Assembly: GCA_035578175.1 (NCBI GenBank)
Contig: JAQMRL010000001.1
Span: 375,477,220-375,541,219, forward strand
From: Catonia carolina
Lineage: Eukaryota > Arthropoda > Insecta > Hemiptera > Achilidae
DNA: 64,000 nucleotides
Reading direction: 5' to 3'
Of this stretch, positions 13,015 to 24,655 are shown in pieces (within the stretch, counting starts at the first letter, position 1; each line of letters starts with the position of its first letter). A program made the position numbers and the translations under genes. The notes beneath the pieces were generated by a model. That model was given only the letters and a program-made list of their open reading frames with translations. It made no database searches and was not told the origin of the DNA.

Positions 13015-13318
13015 ACCAAAACAAACAACACTGGAACCAAATCTGGTCTCAACATCCCCCAACAAAACTTCGCAACAGCAGAAAACATATTTTTGAAAAC
13101 TTAAAGCCTCACTTGGAACTTCGAAGGCATCAAGTACTACTTACACGATTACGCATTGGACACTCTACACTTACTGAAGAATGATGAAGAACAACGTTGT
13201 ACACATTACAACACGCCACTTTCAATCAAACACATATCACCATAGACTGCCAAACTACACATTCCACACTAACACTATTTAAAATTAACAATATTTTAGC
13301 ACATAATTTGGTAGACAA
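13015..13318 (+). pseudogene. Jockey-type LINE ORF2 C-terminal fossil
   Basis: The frame reads PPTKLRNSRKHIF, then ELRRHQVLLTRLRIGHSTLT, followed by stops. In shifted frames it gives CTHYNTPLSIKHI and LTLFKINNILAHNLVDK. The R.....LTRLRIGHt.LT motif followed by a CxxC...IKHI motif is characteristic of the C-terminal end of Jockey/I-type ORF2 proteins in insects. Two in-frame stops and a frameshift show it is dead. Confidence 0.7.
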
Positions 13319-14442
13319 ATAATCTTTAGTTCAAAATATTAACTTTTGTCTCTAATACATTAGAACGGTGATTCCAAACGCTAGATTCCAAACAAGACAT
13401 ATCTGTATTATGACGGTTTTCACTTAAGTATTCTCTAAAGATTACAGCATTAGTGAAAATGTAGACAAAGTAGCAGTCTGTATAGGTACTGTTTGTAACA
13501 ACCGACAAGTATATTTTACAATTATTATGAAATTACGCAGTTATCGATAATTTTACAAGAAAAAAAAACAACAATGAAAGATAATATAAATGATACAACC
13601 CTACTCATACTTTAAAAATTAAATTAAGTTTAGTTAAAAATAAATAGGTTACAGTAACATAAATAACGTTGAATTATATTTAAAATTTCAAAGGGAAGTA
13701 AAATTAGAACTGGATATTGGAAAACTGGGTTTGTTTATATGTGAGTGTTTAAAGGGGCGCTTCTCTTAGATATAATCAATGCGAAAGAGTTTATACGATA
13801 GTTCCTCTTTAAAGTGATAAGGATGGGGAAGTGGTAGGAAGTATTGATTTGGGAGCGACTTCTGGGGTTGGAGTCGGGAAGTGGAGGAAGCCGAAGAGCA
13901 GCAAGCGGTTTGAGTTCACAGCCAGCCAGCCAAAAAGGTGGGGGGGTTGGGATTACTGTATATATTATACAACGCTGCTGTAACCCCGACACACTACCAC
14001 AAAGACATCGTGTGTTGTGCGCGATGAGCATTTACCAGCAAAACAACGCTCCAACCAAGGCTTATAGGTCGTCGCCACACGTTTACATCAATACTGTTTA
14101 AAATTATTTATACCCACGTATTTTTATTTATAAATACACTTTTTTTATTATAAAAATACATTTGTAAATAAAATACATTTAATTGTATCACTTGAACTTT
14201 AAACAGACCGCCAACACTACTATATTATTTTTCAACAATTCTAGAAATAGAAACAGATTTTTCTTGAAAAGAAATCATTACAGTACCAACATAGCAAATC
14301 AGGCTAAAAAAAAAAATACCACAAACGTACGAATATTTTTATTTAAAAACGCTATATGTAAAAGTTGCCCATAAAAGACTATATGTAGTTGCCTTATATA
14401 GTTGCTTTATATATAAGACTATATGTAAGTTGCCCATAAAAG
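13319..14442. other. Intron with GC-rich island at 13840-14095
   Basis: The island (ending in a G run at 13938-13947) is open in both directions for 85-98 codons, but neither product is recognisable. 14345-14442 holds a short local duplication: CTATATGTAAAAGTTGCCCA and CTATATGTAAGTTGCCCA about 70 bp apart, just before a Fam-A copy. Confidence 0.4.
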
Positions 14443-14835
14443 CTGCCCATAACAGACAGGTGGAGTGTCAAATTATTTACACTCAATCTGTTTGTTGCAG
14501 GGCTAAAATAAATAGTTCTGTTTCTTATCACATGGTCAGCCAATTTAATGACTGAATCATCTAAGAACAGAAGAGGTAGAGGTGTAAAAGACACTAGTCA
14601 GAGTTATCTTCTCTGAAAGTAATGAATTTCACTATACAGCCAGACCCTGTGGTGAATGAAGTGAAGGTGTCATTTGCAGAGTGGAAAATATGTGCTTTTC
14701 AGAGAGCCCGGCATGCTGTTAAGCGTACTTTTCCACTCAGTGAGGAAGGCAATGGTAAACCACCTCACTCCTCGTTTTATTTAGTAAAACCTCTACAGGT
14801 TCAAACCAGCCTTTCGGCTGTTGACCTAAACAACA
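14443..14835 (+). mobile_element. Fam-A SINE copy
   Basis: Full length, TGCCCATAACAGACAGGTGG to GTTGACCTAAACAACA. The internal frame (plus strand, from 14622) is open for 92 codons and contains NEVKVSFAEWKICAFQRAR, shared with at least six other copies. Confidence 0.9.
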
Positions 14836-16004
14836 CATATGTAAAAGATATAAAAGATTTTTTTTTCATAATTGAAAAACTAAATATCACCCGTGAATGA
14901 ATAATGAAAAGTTCTAAATTAAACTTCCAGGAAAATGTAATATTTTTAAGTCCCACTTGGCATTTCTTCGTAATATTTCTAAAAATAACTTCACCCCATT
15001 ACAAAACCTTTATAATGAAATCCTGCGTTTAAGATGCAAGGAAAGAAAGAACAGCAGATACAATGGAGAAACCATATTTGTTCATCAAACTCAAAATAAT
15101 TGAATTACAATTACTAATTAATTTTAAATAATAATAATAATTTTACTAGAAGATGTCGAATTTTTGTTTAATTAGTACATATATTTTCGTATATCATTAT
15201 TTTATATTTAAATATTGTATCTCAAGTCCTTATCCACATTATATTTAAAAACAAGTACTCTTATTTGTTTTTCGTTTATCTATTCAAGGCTAAAATTACA
15301 AGTTAATATTGTTTTTTTTTAGCTTGACTCTAGACTTTTCTTTCTTAGAGCTTGATGGTGCCAACACGATTTTCAATGAGGTTACCTAACCAAATTTTTT
15401 TCCCAGTTAGTGTTATAATAATGTTTGGTTAATTATTGTGTTATAAAATTAGTTTAATTAGAAAATATATTGTGTGTGGATAAGTAATTAAGTTATTTTA
15501 TTGTTTCAAAAACCAAAGTAAAATTTGTAACTTGGAAATTATGTGTGTGAATAAAAATAATTAAAATAATAATTTTAAAATTGTATTTTATTAATAACAA
15601 GTACAGAGAGGCGTATTTACATGTAGGAAACTAATTTCAACGTTACTGTTTTACTGAAAATCAAGTGGCAAAGTAACCAAGAAATATTGTCAGTTCCTAT
15701 TTAACAGATTAATTTTGAACCAAATATTTTTTATTAAAGTACGGTATCATACTTCATTCAATTATGTGCAAAGCACAGATCAATAATAAACATTATCAAT
15801 TTTTAATAAAATTGCTAATTATAATTAAATAGAAAAAAACGCAGCAATTATGCACAATTTTTTCAGCTCGACTAAAGAAAAATTACGTTAAAAGTACGTG
15901 AAACTGACTAAAAACAAAAAAAAAAAAACAAAAAAAAAATGAAATCCAAAAAATCTTATCTCAACAAATACGAAGCAACTCTCAAAGCTCTATTAAATTC
16001 GATA
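14836..16004. other. AT-rich intron
   Basis: No recognisable feature apart from an A-rich run at 15915-15952 and the left target-site copy AAATTCGATA (15995-16004) of the next element. Confidence 0.4.
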
Positions 16005-16398
16005 TGTGTTGTTTAGGTCATCAGCCAAAAGGCTGGTTTGAACCTGTAGAGGTTTTACTAAGTAAATCGAGGAGTGAGGTGGTTTACCATGCCTTCCTCA
16101 CTGAGTGGAAAAGTACATTTATCAGCATGCCGGGCCCTCTGAAAAGCATATATTTTCCACTCTGCAAATGACACTTTCACTTCATTCACCACAGGGTCTG
16201 GCTGTATAATCAAATCCATTACTTTCAGACGAGATAACTCTGATTAGTGTCTTTTACACCTCTACCTCTTTTGCTCTTAAATGATTCAGTCATTTAATTG
16301 GCTGACCATGTGATAAGAAACATAACTATTTATTTTAGCCCTGTAACTAACAGATTGAGTGTAAATAATTTGACAATCCACCTGTCTGTTATGGGTAA
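16005..16398 (-). mobile_element. Fam-A SINE with 10-bp target duplication
   Basis: A 394-bp insertion from TGTGTTGTTTAGGTC to GTTATGGGTAA, flanked by perfect AAATTCGATA copies at 15995-16004 and 16399-16408. It defines the element ends: no terminal inverted repeats and a duplication length typical of LINE-type integration. Confidence 0.92.
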
Positions 16399-16730
16399 AA
16401 ATTCGATAAGTCATCTTATAAAAATATTTAAGCTATCATAGCATTATTCATTTTAATGACATAATACTTTCGTTTCAGCTTAAAAATAAATTGTACAGAA
16501 GTAATAATTGAATGATAGACATGGACTGCGAGTAGTCAAGGTCAACATAATTACATTATTCTTTTACGATTTTTTGCAAAGACGGATGGCTTCCTACCTA
16601 GCAAACGCCCTCTACAGAACTATCACTACAACCTTACTATGTAACAGACAGGTCAACAGAAAACACCTGAAACAAATGACTAATTCGACAGTAGTGTAAT
16701 TACTACTTTCCACTGCAAACGTTATAATCG

Positions 16731-17076
16731 TATTCTGAATTATTCTGTTCGAAATATTTCAAGGAAGCTACATACAAGATTATAATAGTATTCTGAATTA
16801 TTCTGTTTGAAATATTTCAAGGAAGCTACATACAAGATTATAATAGTATTCTGAATTATTCTGTTCGAAATATTTCAAGGAAGCTACATACACGATTATA
16901 ATAGTATTCTGAATTATTCTGTTCGAAATATTTCAAGGAAGCTACATACAAGATTATAATAGTATTCTGAATTATTCTGTTCGAAATATTTCAAGGAAGC
17001 TACATACAAGATTATAATAGTATTCTGAATTATTCTGTTCGAAATATTTCAAGGAAGCTACATACAAGATTATAAA
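16731..17076. repeat. 58-bp tandem repeat, six copies
   Basis: Units begin TATTCTGAATTATTCTGTTC at 16731, 16789, 16847, 16905, 16963 and 17021, with only a few substitutions (TTTG for TTCG in copy 2, CACG for CAAG in copy 3). The last unit runs into a perfect palindrome, ATACAAGAT-TATAA-ATCTTGTAT, around 17062-17084. Confidence 0.95.
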
Positions 17077-17184
17077 TCTTGTATAGTTACTATTCAATTA
17101 AAAAGGGGCGTAGTAATGCATATAGGAAAATGATTTACTGTGACACTTAAAATGTCAGCACTGAATTTTAACATTATTTAAAAA

Positions 17185-17876
17185 TCTGGTGTGAAACACA
17201 CGACTTTCTATTGCCATTACAAATAATGAACAATATAACCTAACATTAGAAATAAACAAAAAAACACAACAATTTTAATCATGAGTGAATGATGTAAAAT
17301 TAAAACCAACCTTAGTTTTGCTTAATAATAGGAAAAGTCACTCTTTTACGCTAAAATAGGCTTAAAATTAGGTTATGGCTTTTTTGAGGTAAGATTTTTT
17401 TGTTTATTTTTAATGTTTTATTACTAATGATAGGTCATATTTTTATGTGTTGTTTAGTCATCAGCCGAAAGGCTGGTTTAAACCTGTAGAGGTTTTACTA
17501 AGTAAAACGAGGAGTGAGATGGTTTACCATTGCCTTCCTCCCTGAGTGGAAAAGTATGCTTATCAGCACGCCGAGCCCTCTGAAAAGCACATATTTTCCA
17601 CTCTGCAAAAGACACCTTCACTTCATTCACCACAGGGTTTGGCTGTAAAATGAAATTCATTACTTTCAGAGGAGATAACTCTGTTCTTAAATGATTCAGT
17701 CATTTAATTGGCTGACCGAGATAAGAAACTGACTATTTTTAGCCCTGCAACGAACAAACTGAGTGTAAGCAATTTTACACTCCACCTTTCTGTTATGGGC
17801 AAATTTCATTCATATTTTTTATTATTTGCATTGGTAAGAGAAAGTCGTAAGAGTTTTTCACACCAGATTTTTCTTT
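17185..17876. mobile_element. Palindromic HINE remnant (copy B) interrupted by Fam-A
   Basis: 17185-17362 is the 3' end of a HINE in minus orientation (TCTGGTGTGAAACAC onward). From about 17364 the same end sequence runs in plus orientation to 17876 (CACCAGATTTTT), giving an inverted pair. The plus arm is split at 17447 by a Fam-A insertion. Confidence 0.75.
17447..17809 (-). mobile_element. Fam-A SINE inside a HINE arm
   Basis: Inserted with the duplication TCATATTTTTAT (17435-17446), against TCATATTTTTTAT on the right (17810-17822, one extra T). The interrupted HINE sequence reads across cleanly when the insertion is removed. It has lost a block near the 5' half (GATTAGTGTC region). Confidence 0.88.
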
Positions 17877-19150
17877 AAATTATACTTTTATTGTAAAAAT
17901 ATGCGAAAAGTGCTACCGTATCAACAATTACAAACTTTACTAAACATAACGCGGTAAACCGCACACTATTATAGTAGCACAAGGTAAAGTATGGAGTAAA
18001 ACCTGGAAAATCAATAAAACAGATTATTTAATACACACCTCTGTGGCTATTCAATAGTTAGTGGGCCTACAAAATAAATAATAAATAACATTTTCCATTT
18101 CTATACCTACGGTAACCTAATAACCCATTTAATATTATCAAAAAAAAACTGAAAATAGAATCACCGATAAAAAAAGTTAAAAGTCATCAAGTAATTTTTT
18201 TAATATTCCTCTAAAAGAAGTACATAGTTCTTTATAAACGGAAATAATCTGAGATAATATCATTAATATCGAATACAAGTAACAAAAAAAAGATAGGTGA
18301 ACAGAAGAAGAAGTACAGGGGGTAAGGTAGGATAAGGGGGACCGCAATAAGATGTGCAACGTTGCCAATTCTCCGACGTCGTCGCCGCGGTGAATGCCCT
18401 CTGTACACAACTACATTAACTAAAAGTTACATCGTGCATCATTCCCTGTCACTCAGTCTCACAATAACCATTTATGTGTACAAATAAACATAGTATACGA
18501 TACACAAATAAAACAAGAATACTATTATAGATCAATGCCTGAAACAACCAATCGGTTAGTAAATGCGTAGAATAACAATGATTATGGTGTTCTTGAATAA
18601 TTTTCAATTAAAAAAATAAACATACAATTAGTATGAAATAATAATAATATATAAAAACCAGTTAATAAGAAAATAGCATAACAGGTGCCAACTACGGTAC
18701 ACCGTCAACAGGTTTACTGAACAGTGATACATTACAGAACAATTAATTCATAAATAAAACTGCTCTTTATTTATCTATGAACACCTTACAGCATAATAAA
18801 TAGAACACTAAAAAGAACACCTGATATTCGAAAGCATCAGAAATTTAAACACTCTTAACAATTAGCTTTGTCAATCAAAAACAATCTCGAATAATTTGTT
18901 CACATAACACTGTTTAATAAAATACGATAATTCAAGGTTTTATTAAAAACTAACAAGACCTAACAACCCTAACCCTCCGTTTCGCATTCATAAATACACT
19001 TTACTTCCACGTACATAACCATCTATTAAAATATTTCTGAGCTTAAATTTTTATTATACTTTACTATAATATAAATTAATTAGCATGCCCCGTCGCGGCT
19101 TCAAACGCGAAACATGTTTTCTTTTTTGTAAATAAGTAACAGAAATTGTG
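17877..19150. other. AT-rich intron with GC-richer patch at 18290-18410
   Basis: The patch (GGGGGTAAGGTAGG and GACGTCGTCGCCGCGG) is not recognised. Nothing else is supported. Confidence 0.4.
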
Positions 19151-19154
19151 TAGC

Positions 19155-19405
19155 TGTTAGATCGACAGCATACTCCAACAGCACGCATACACACACACGA
19201 CAATCTTTTTCATAATTTCCCCTGTGTACGTCTTCAAAATCTTCATTAGGGTGCTTAGGGTTATCATTTTTTGAATATTAAAAAATATTGTTGCTGTGAA
19301 TATAAATATGAATGTGCTGAAAAATTTCATGCAAATCCGTTCAGTAGTTTTGGAAATTAGCCTGCACAAAAAACACGCTTTGTTTTTATAAAATTAGTAT
19401 AGATT
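19155..19405 (+). repeat. Probable 3' end of a dispersed insect repeat
   Basis: Contains TTTCATGCAAATCCGTTCAG TAGTTTTGGA and ends TTATAAAATTAGTATAGATT. This arrangement is common at the termini of dispersed insect elements, but only one copy is in this window, so the family cannot be named. Confidence 0.45.
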
Positions 19406-19661
19406 ACTATGTTCCAGGAGGTAATAAAAACTGTCCCTGCAAACTTCTTGAATACTATGTAACCACCGCAAAATGCAATCGGCCGAATGAATGGAATATT
19501 GGATAAGACACAGAAACAAATTGTAGAATTTCAAATTTCTTTTAATTCTTGATACATGAATTTTTGAGATGTTCATTTACTTTTATTTATTCATAAATAT
19601 TACTCCCTCCCAAAAAGACTTTTAGCACGTGTTTATGTTCAAGAAGGAAGGGACTTTAAAC

Positions 19662-19850
19662 TAGATTTTAAAAAAAACTGATTTTTCCCGTAACCATTAA
19701 AGTATACCTGCAACTGCTGTAATATTGAAATCCGTATAAAAGTAACATATTTACTAGGATCTGAACCACGGAACCTTCGTCTCCGAAAATCAGCAGTTAA
19801 ACAGCTGACTTGCGGCGACGACTTTGCCATTAAGACCAACCCGGTGAGTA
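19662..19850 (-). mobile_element. SINE-C head fragment
   Basis: Minus-strand copy of the SINE-C head (GGTTGGTCTTAATGGCAAAG, GTCGTCGCCG, B-box GGTTCAGATCC). It lies head to head with the plus copy starting at 19880, forming an inverted pair. Confidence 0.7.
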
Positions 19851-19879
19851 CAAAAAAAAAACATAAATCACAATAATTA

Positions 19880-20163
19880 GTCGTCGCCGTGAGTCAGCTG
19901 TTTAACAGGTGATTTTCGGAGACGAAGGTTCCTGGTTCAAATCCAAGTAAATGTAGTTACACGGATTTGAATACTAGACAGTGGTTACCGGTGTACTTTG
20001 ATGGTCGGGGTTTAATTAACCATACGCTCTCAGGAATGGTCGGCCTGGGTCTGTACAAGATTAAACCTCATTTACACACCATATCATCCTCATCTCATTG
20101 GGTCATGGGATTGCTTATTGTTCTAAATTGAACAGATTGCAACGCACACACATTAGCAATTAA
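19880..20163 (+). mobile_element. SINE-C copy
   Basis: Lacks the first about 25 bp of the head. It has GTCAGCTGTTTAACAGGTG, B-box GGTTCAAATCC, CTAGACAGTGGTTACCGG and the 3' end AACAGATTGCAACGCACACA. Confidence 0.8.
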
Positions 20164-20227
20164 AAAAATACAATTGTACGAGTATTTATATTAAAGAAGT
20201 TGACTTAAGACTACAATAATGTTTCTT

Positions 20228-20393
20228 GGCCGCCTCCGTAGCGTAGTGGTTAGCACTTTAGCCTACCACGCGGAGGTTCGATTCCCGGCCAGGGTCTGAA
20301 ATTTTTCAAATCAAATCCCACAGTTACTGTCATAAAATAATCCACCACAGTCGCTAATAACCAAGCAGTTGATGCGACTTTAAACAAATAAAT
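20228..20393 (+). mobile_element. tRNA-headed SINE, type 1 tail
   Basis: Head CCTCCGTAGCGTAGTGGTTA with B-box GAGGTTCGATTCCCGG. The 3' part has a perfect hairpin arm pair AGTCGC ... GCGACT around TAATAACCAAGCAGTTGAT, then an A-rich end. Confidence 0.85.
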
Positions 20394-20464
20394 TTTTTAA
20401 AAATATTTCTTATCAAGAATACACAAAAACTTTGGTGTAAACAACCGGTCAAATTTACACTAAC

Positions 20465-20640
20465 AACCGGGAGTAAAGTACTGTGCAATACGAGCGTTGT
20501 ACGGAACCCGATGTGATTACAATATAATCGCTCGACCCCGTACAGCGCTGTTTCGTTTAGCGACCGATGGCTGCGGAACGCATCTCAAGCGCTAAACGGG
20601 GTACTACTGTACTTGGATAATCGAACACCCAAAAGCCACT
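20465..20640 (-). repeat. GC-richer repeat with pogo-like terminal motif
   Basis: On the minus strand it reads GGTGTTCGATTATCCAAGTA, CAGTAGTACCCCGTTTAGCG, and later CGCTAAACGAAACAGCGCTG. The style resembles ends of pogo/Tigger-like elements, but no second end or protein is seen. Confidence 0.3.
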
Positions 20641-21110
20641 AGTAATTAAAACATTTTTATTAACTTTATTATACTGTAATAACTAATAATATTATTTCTT
20701 ATAAAAAGTCTGACTAAAAAAAGTATTTAAATAAATAAAAAACAAAATTATTAAAAAAATATAAAATCTTCACTGCATATTAAGCCAATAGATAACTTTT
20801 ATCTACATATTAACGAGGGCAATATTCTTTACACATTTTAAAAATATATTTGATAAATAAACTGAAAAAAGATATGAGCATACTGAAATGGTAAATACAT
20901 CAGCAGTCAAAATATTATAGTACAACAGTCACGGTTTTGAGAAAATGTAAGTTAAGATAGCGGTGTTTCCGCTTCTATTATTACCAACATAACAGTAAAT
21001 TATCGGTTAAACGTAATTATTATGTACAGTTGTACAAGTACAATAATGTAATGGCTTTTGTCAGTTACATCAAAAATGTACATAGTGCACACAAATGGAA
21101 TACCTAAAAC
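20641..21110. other. AT-rich intron
   Basis: Nothing supported. Confidence 0.4.
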
Positions 21111-22492
21111 TCTGGTGTGAAACACTCACTCGACTTTCTCCTTCCAATGCAAATAATGACCAATACAACCCAAAATTAGTAATAGAACATTAGAAATAAA
21201 GAAAAACCTAACCTCAAAAAACATAACCTTATTTTAATCATGACTGAATGATGCAAAATGAAAACCAACCTTACTTTGGCTTAATAATTCGGAAAATCAC
21301 TCTTTCGCGCTAAACTAGGCGCTGTAGAGAAAAATGCTTCAAATAAAAGTTACAGTAAAACCTTTTAATTCCCATAAATTTGATTATATACACTTTTGTC
21401 GTAAAATAAATACCTAATAACTAAGGCCGAAATCTTAAAAATCCATTTTTTAAACTTTCATGAAAAAAAAACATAAAATCACTCATTACCGCTAAACTAA
21501 GCGTTATGCAAAGAAATGTTTGAAATAAGTGTAAAAATGTTTGAAAACACTTTTAAATTGTCAACAACTATTAGTATGTACACTTTTACCCTTAAACGCA
21601 TATTAAGGCCGCAATCTTAACAAAACCATTTTTTTCTACGAGACAACAGCCTCCCCAAAGAATTTCAGCAGACATGGCGTCTACCCTATCTCGTAGAGCA
21701 TAAAAAAATTTAGTAAATGAAGCAATAATTATAAAAAAAATCATTGGAACCTTTTTTGAGAAAATCGCAAAAAAGTGAAAAATTACACGAATAAATTACT
21801 AATTCCGGTCGACCGATTTTAATGAAAATTTTCGTGTCGGGTCCTCTAGTAGGTCCTAACGTAAGTTTCAAGTTTCAACTTCGTACGATGTTCCGTTCTC
21901 GAGATATTCTGTTCAAACGCGCGCGCGCACACACACAGAGGGGGACAGAGAGACAATCGCTAAAATAAAGTTTTTTTTGGGGTTCAGGGGGTCTGAAAAC
22001 GTGTAATCCAGTGAAAACTCGATTTCGAAAAATCGACATGAAAACAATACTTTCCTTCCTATATGTTCATATTGTTGTTTAGGTCATCAGCCAAAAGGCT
22101 GGTATGAACCTGTAGAGGTTTTACTAAGTAAAATGAAGAGTGAGGTGGTTTACCATTGCCTTCCTCACTGAATGGAAAAGTAAGCTTATCAGCATGCCGG
22201 GCCCTCTGAAAAGCACATATTTTCCACTCTGCGAATGACACCTTCACTTCATTCACCACAGGGTGTCTGGCTGTATAATGAAATTCATTACTTTCAGAGG
22301 AGATAACTCTGATTAGTGTCTTTTACACCTCTACCTCTTCTGTTCTTAAATGATTCAGTCATTTAATTGGCTGACCATGTAATAAGAAACAGAACTATTT
22401 ATTTTAGCCCTGCAATGAACAGATTGAGTGTAAATAATTTGACACTCCACCTGTCAGTTATGGGCATAATGTTCATATAGGCAAAAGAAAAT
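21111..22492 (-). mobile_element. HINE copy C, split by a Fam-A insertion
   Basis: Runs from TCTGGTGTGAAACACTCACT to TTCCTTCCTATATGTTCATAT, is interrupted at 22073-22468, and resumes as AGGCAAAAGAAAAT. The internal simple repeat is (CG)n/(CA)n at 21919-21940. Both halves of the 175-bp internal duplication are present. Confidence 0.85.
22073..22468 (-). mobile_element. Fam-A SINE inside HINE copy C
   Basis: A 396-bp insertion flanked by ATGTTCATAT at 22063-22072 and 22469-22478. It lies in the terminal hairpin of the HINE, whose uninterrupted form is seen in other copies as CCTATATATTCATATAGG. The internal frame is open on the minus strand. Confidence 0.93.
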
Positions 22493-23361
22493 AACAATAA
22501 AACGAATGGATATATATACATAGTTGCATATAGGTTATAAATTCTCGTCGATGAACTCAATAACTGTGAATGTCAACCGAGTTAGAAATATCGATTTACG
22601 TGTCAATGCCCACTGAAACATACAAAATTATACTTCACCGGTCGTGGTTAGGCCTACTACCAATTTATACCCCATATTCAATAACCATCGATACAATTAC
22701 TTTGTTAAAGGTTAAATAAAACCCATTATTTTAGTACGCGTTTAATATGTTCTGACAACAATTTCACGTTCCGGATTTATGAATTTTGTTTAAAACAAAC
22801 ACGGTTTTTTAGTTTCTTAATAATTGTATACTAACAACTAGCAACCTCCAGCTTGCTGCAGTTCACGGAAAACTAAACTTAAACCGTTTAACTCTTCAAA
22901 CAACTTTACACGTTGAAAGTAAAAATCACGCTGTATAAACAGAATCAATTATTACTGGAAAATTGATTTTTTGACATCAGTATTTATTACCCGAAGAAAG
23001 GAGACAAACAGAACTTAAAATGCATATTTAAGTAAAAGTAGATAATCTTTTTTTTAAATCATTGTAGACCTAAGATCTCTTTGATTTTTTTCAAGGATTA
23101 AATAACATTCCATGCAGAAATTTGATGTGAGATTATTTTTAGGACATCTAATCATCCGTTAAATAATTTTCAAAAATTCCGGATAAAGGAAAGAGAATAG
23201 AATGATGTCATTTTGTAGAGTTATACTAAAACGTACCTGATACCTGACAATATTACACCTGATATTATACCTACATAATACATTGTACAATAGATTGTAC
23301 AATACTGATTGATTAACGAACTAAATTTCTCAAACTATCATGCAGCAACTTTTTTTTAGCT
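22493..23361. other. AT-rich intron
   Basis: Nothing supported on either strand. Confidence 0.4.
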
Positions 23362-23590
23362 TTTATTTGTTAACGGGAACTGTACATTATTGAATACTAC
23401 CCAATTTGATAGCTGTATTTTTGAAGTGAATTAGGTATGAGTTTGAACAGGGACTCCCAGTAGAGTTTGTTCATGGATGGGTGTCAGCTGGTTACCATCA
23501 AAGTCGCTTGCCCAACCGATGTTACTTAACAAATATTAGCGATTTTCTACCAGCTGACTGACTGGGCTGACCTGGAGGCTATTCAGCAAA
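23362..23590. repeat. Rep-P repeat
   Basis: The inverse of the 10576-10818 copy: AACGGGAACTGTACATTATTG, CAGGGACTCCCAGTAGAGTT, CAAAGTCGCTTGCCCAACCG, CAGCTGACTGACTGGGCTG. Confidence 0.7.
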
Positions 23591-23624
23591 TAAATTAAAA
23601 TTAAGACTCCTTAATTTTAATCTT

Positions 23625-23976
23625 AAGGGATTCTCCTTGCTGAGAATCCCTTGGACGGCACATATGACCAATGTTGAGGTGCTGAGAAGGATGAGGAAGG
23701 ATATGGAGGTGATGAATACCATAAAGCGAAGAAAACTCCAATATCTTGGACACATTATGAGGAATGGAGAAAGGTATGAACTTCTGCAATCCATACTGCA
23801 AGGAAAAATATTAGGACAAAGGGGCCCAGGTCGAAGAAGAATATCCTGGTTAAAGAACCTTAGAACCTGGTTCAATAAAACTACTCCGCAACTGTTTAGA
23901 GCTGCAGTTGACAAAGGGAGGATCGCCATGATGGTGTCCAACATTCGAAACGGATTGGCACCTTAAGAAGAAGAAG
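23625..23976 (+). pseudogene. LINE-B reverse-transcriptase C-terminal end
   Basis: The frame 23637-23966 is open to a natural stop and reads MLRIPWTAHMTNVEVLRRM, RRKLQYLGHIMRNGERYELL, GQRGPGRRRISWLKNLRTWF and MMVSNIRNGLAP. This is the segment after the RT domain in insect non-LTR elements often annotated as endonuclease-reverse transcriptase. It ends in (AAG)n and is heavily 5' truncated. The flanks GACTCCTTAATT (23614) and GACTCCTAATT (23977) look like a target duplication with one indel. A short snap-back (AAGGGATTCTC ... GAGAATCCCTT) marks the 5' junction. Confidence 0.85.
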
Positions 23977-24315
23977 ACTCCTAATTCATCAACACTTTTT
24001 TTTTAATTTAAAAACGTCATACCATATTACTCAGGAAGTCCTAAGCTTTCCAACGGTTAAAGTATTTTTAAAATCAGTTAAATAAGTTCTGAGATTACTT
24101 TGCACAAACAAATGTAACTTCTTTACCATATTAGTATAGAAGTAGAGACTGAACGGGATTATTTTTGGTCTCAGAACGGTGCATTAAATATACTTGCACC
24201 TTCCGTTTCACTCCACACTTAACTTTTTCCGATGTATTTTATACAGAATAAAATTCCCTTGAATGAAGAATATTTGCATCCTCAGACATTGAATAAATTG
24301 GTTAATTTATTTTTC

Positions 24316-24653
24316 TGGCCATAACAGGCAGGTGGAATGTTAAATTATTTGCAATCGATCTGCTAGTTACAGGGCTACAAAAAAAAATAGTTGTTTTTTA
24401 TCACATGACCAGCCAATTATATTACTGAAGGATTTAATAAAAGAAGAGGTAGAGGTGTAAAAGACACTAGTCAAGAGTTATCTCCTCTTAGCGTAATGAA
24501 TTTCATCATACAGCCAGATCCTGTGGTGAATGAAGTGAAGGTATCATTTGCAGGATGGAAAGTATAAGCTCTTCAGAGGGCCTGGCATGCTGATAAGCAT
24601 ACTTTTCCACTCAATGAGGAAGACAGGCATTTCGACTGATGCCCTACCAACAA
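24316..24653 (+). mobile_element. Fam-A SINE copy with internal deletion
   Basis: From TGGCCATAACAGGCAGG. About 60 bp is missing before a degenerate end TTCGACTGATGCCCTACCAA, so the hairpin is broken. Confidence 0.82.
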
Positions 24654-24655
24654 CT

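Noticed and set aside
13735..14101. Overlapping 85- and 98-codon frames suggesting a gene or CpG promoter
   Set aside because: No recognisable product or core promoter; the long frames follow from local GC-rich composition.
16731..17076. CRISPR-like or heat-shock-element array
   Set aside because: The 58-bp units are contiguous with no unique spacers. TTC/GAA spacing does not match the nGAAnnTTCn heat-shock consensus.
20228..20310. Possible tRNA gene
   Set aside because: A- and B-box motifs are present, but the arms do not fold into a cloverleaf and the same head recurs in dispersed copies with SINE tails.
23579..23944. 121-codon minus-strand frame
   Set aside because: It is the antisense shadow of the LINE-B coding frame at 23637-23966.
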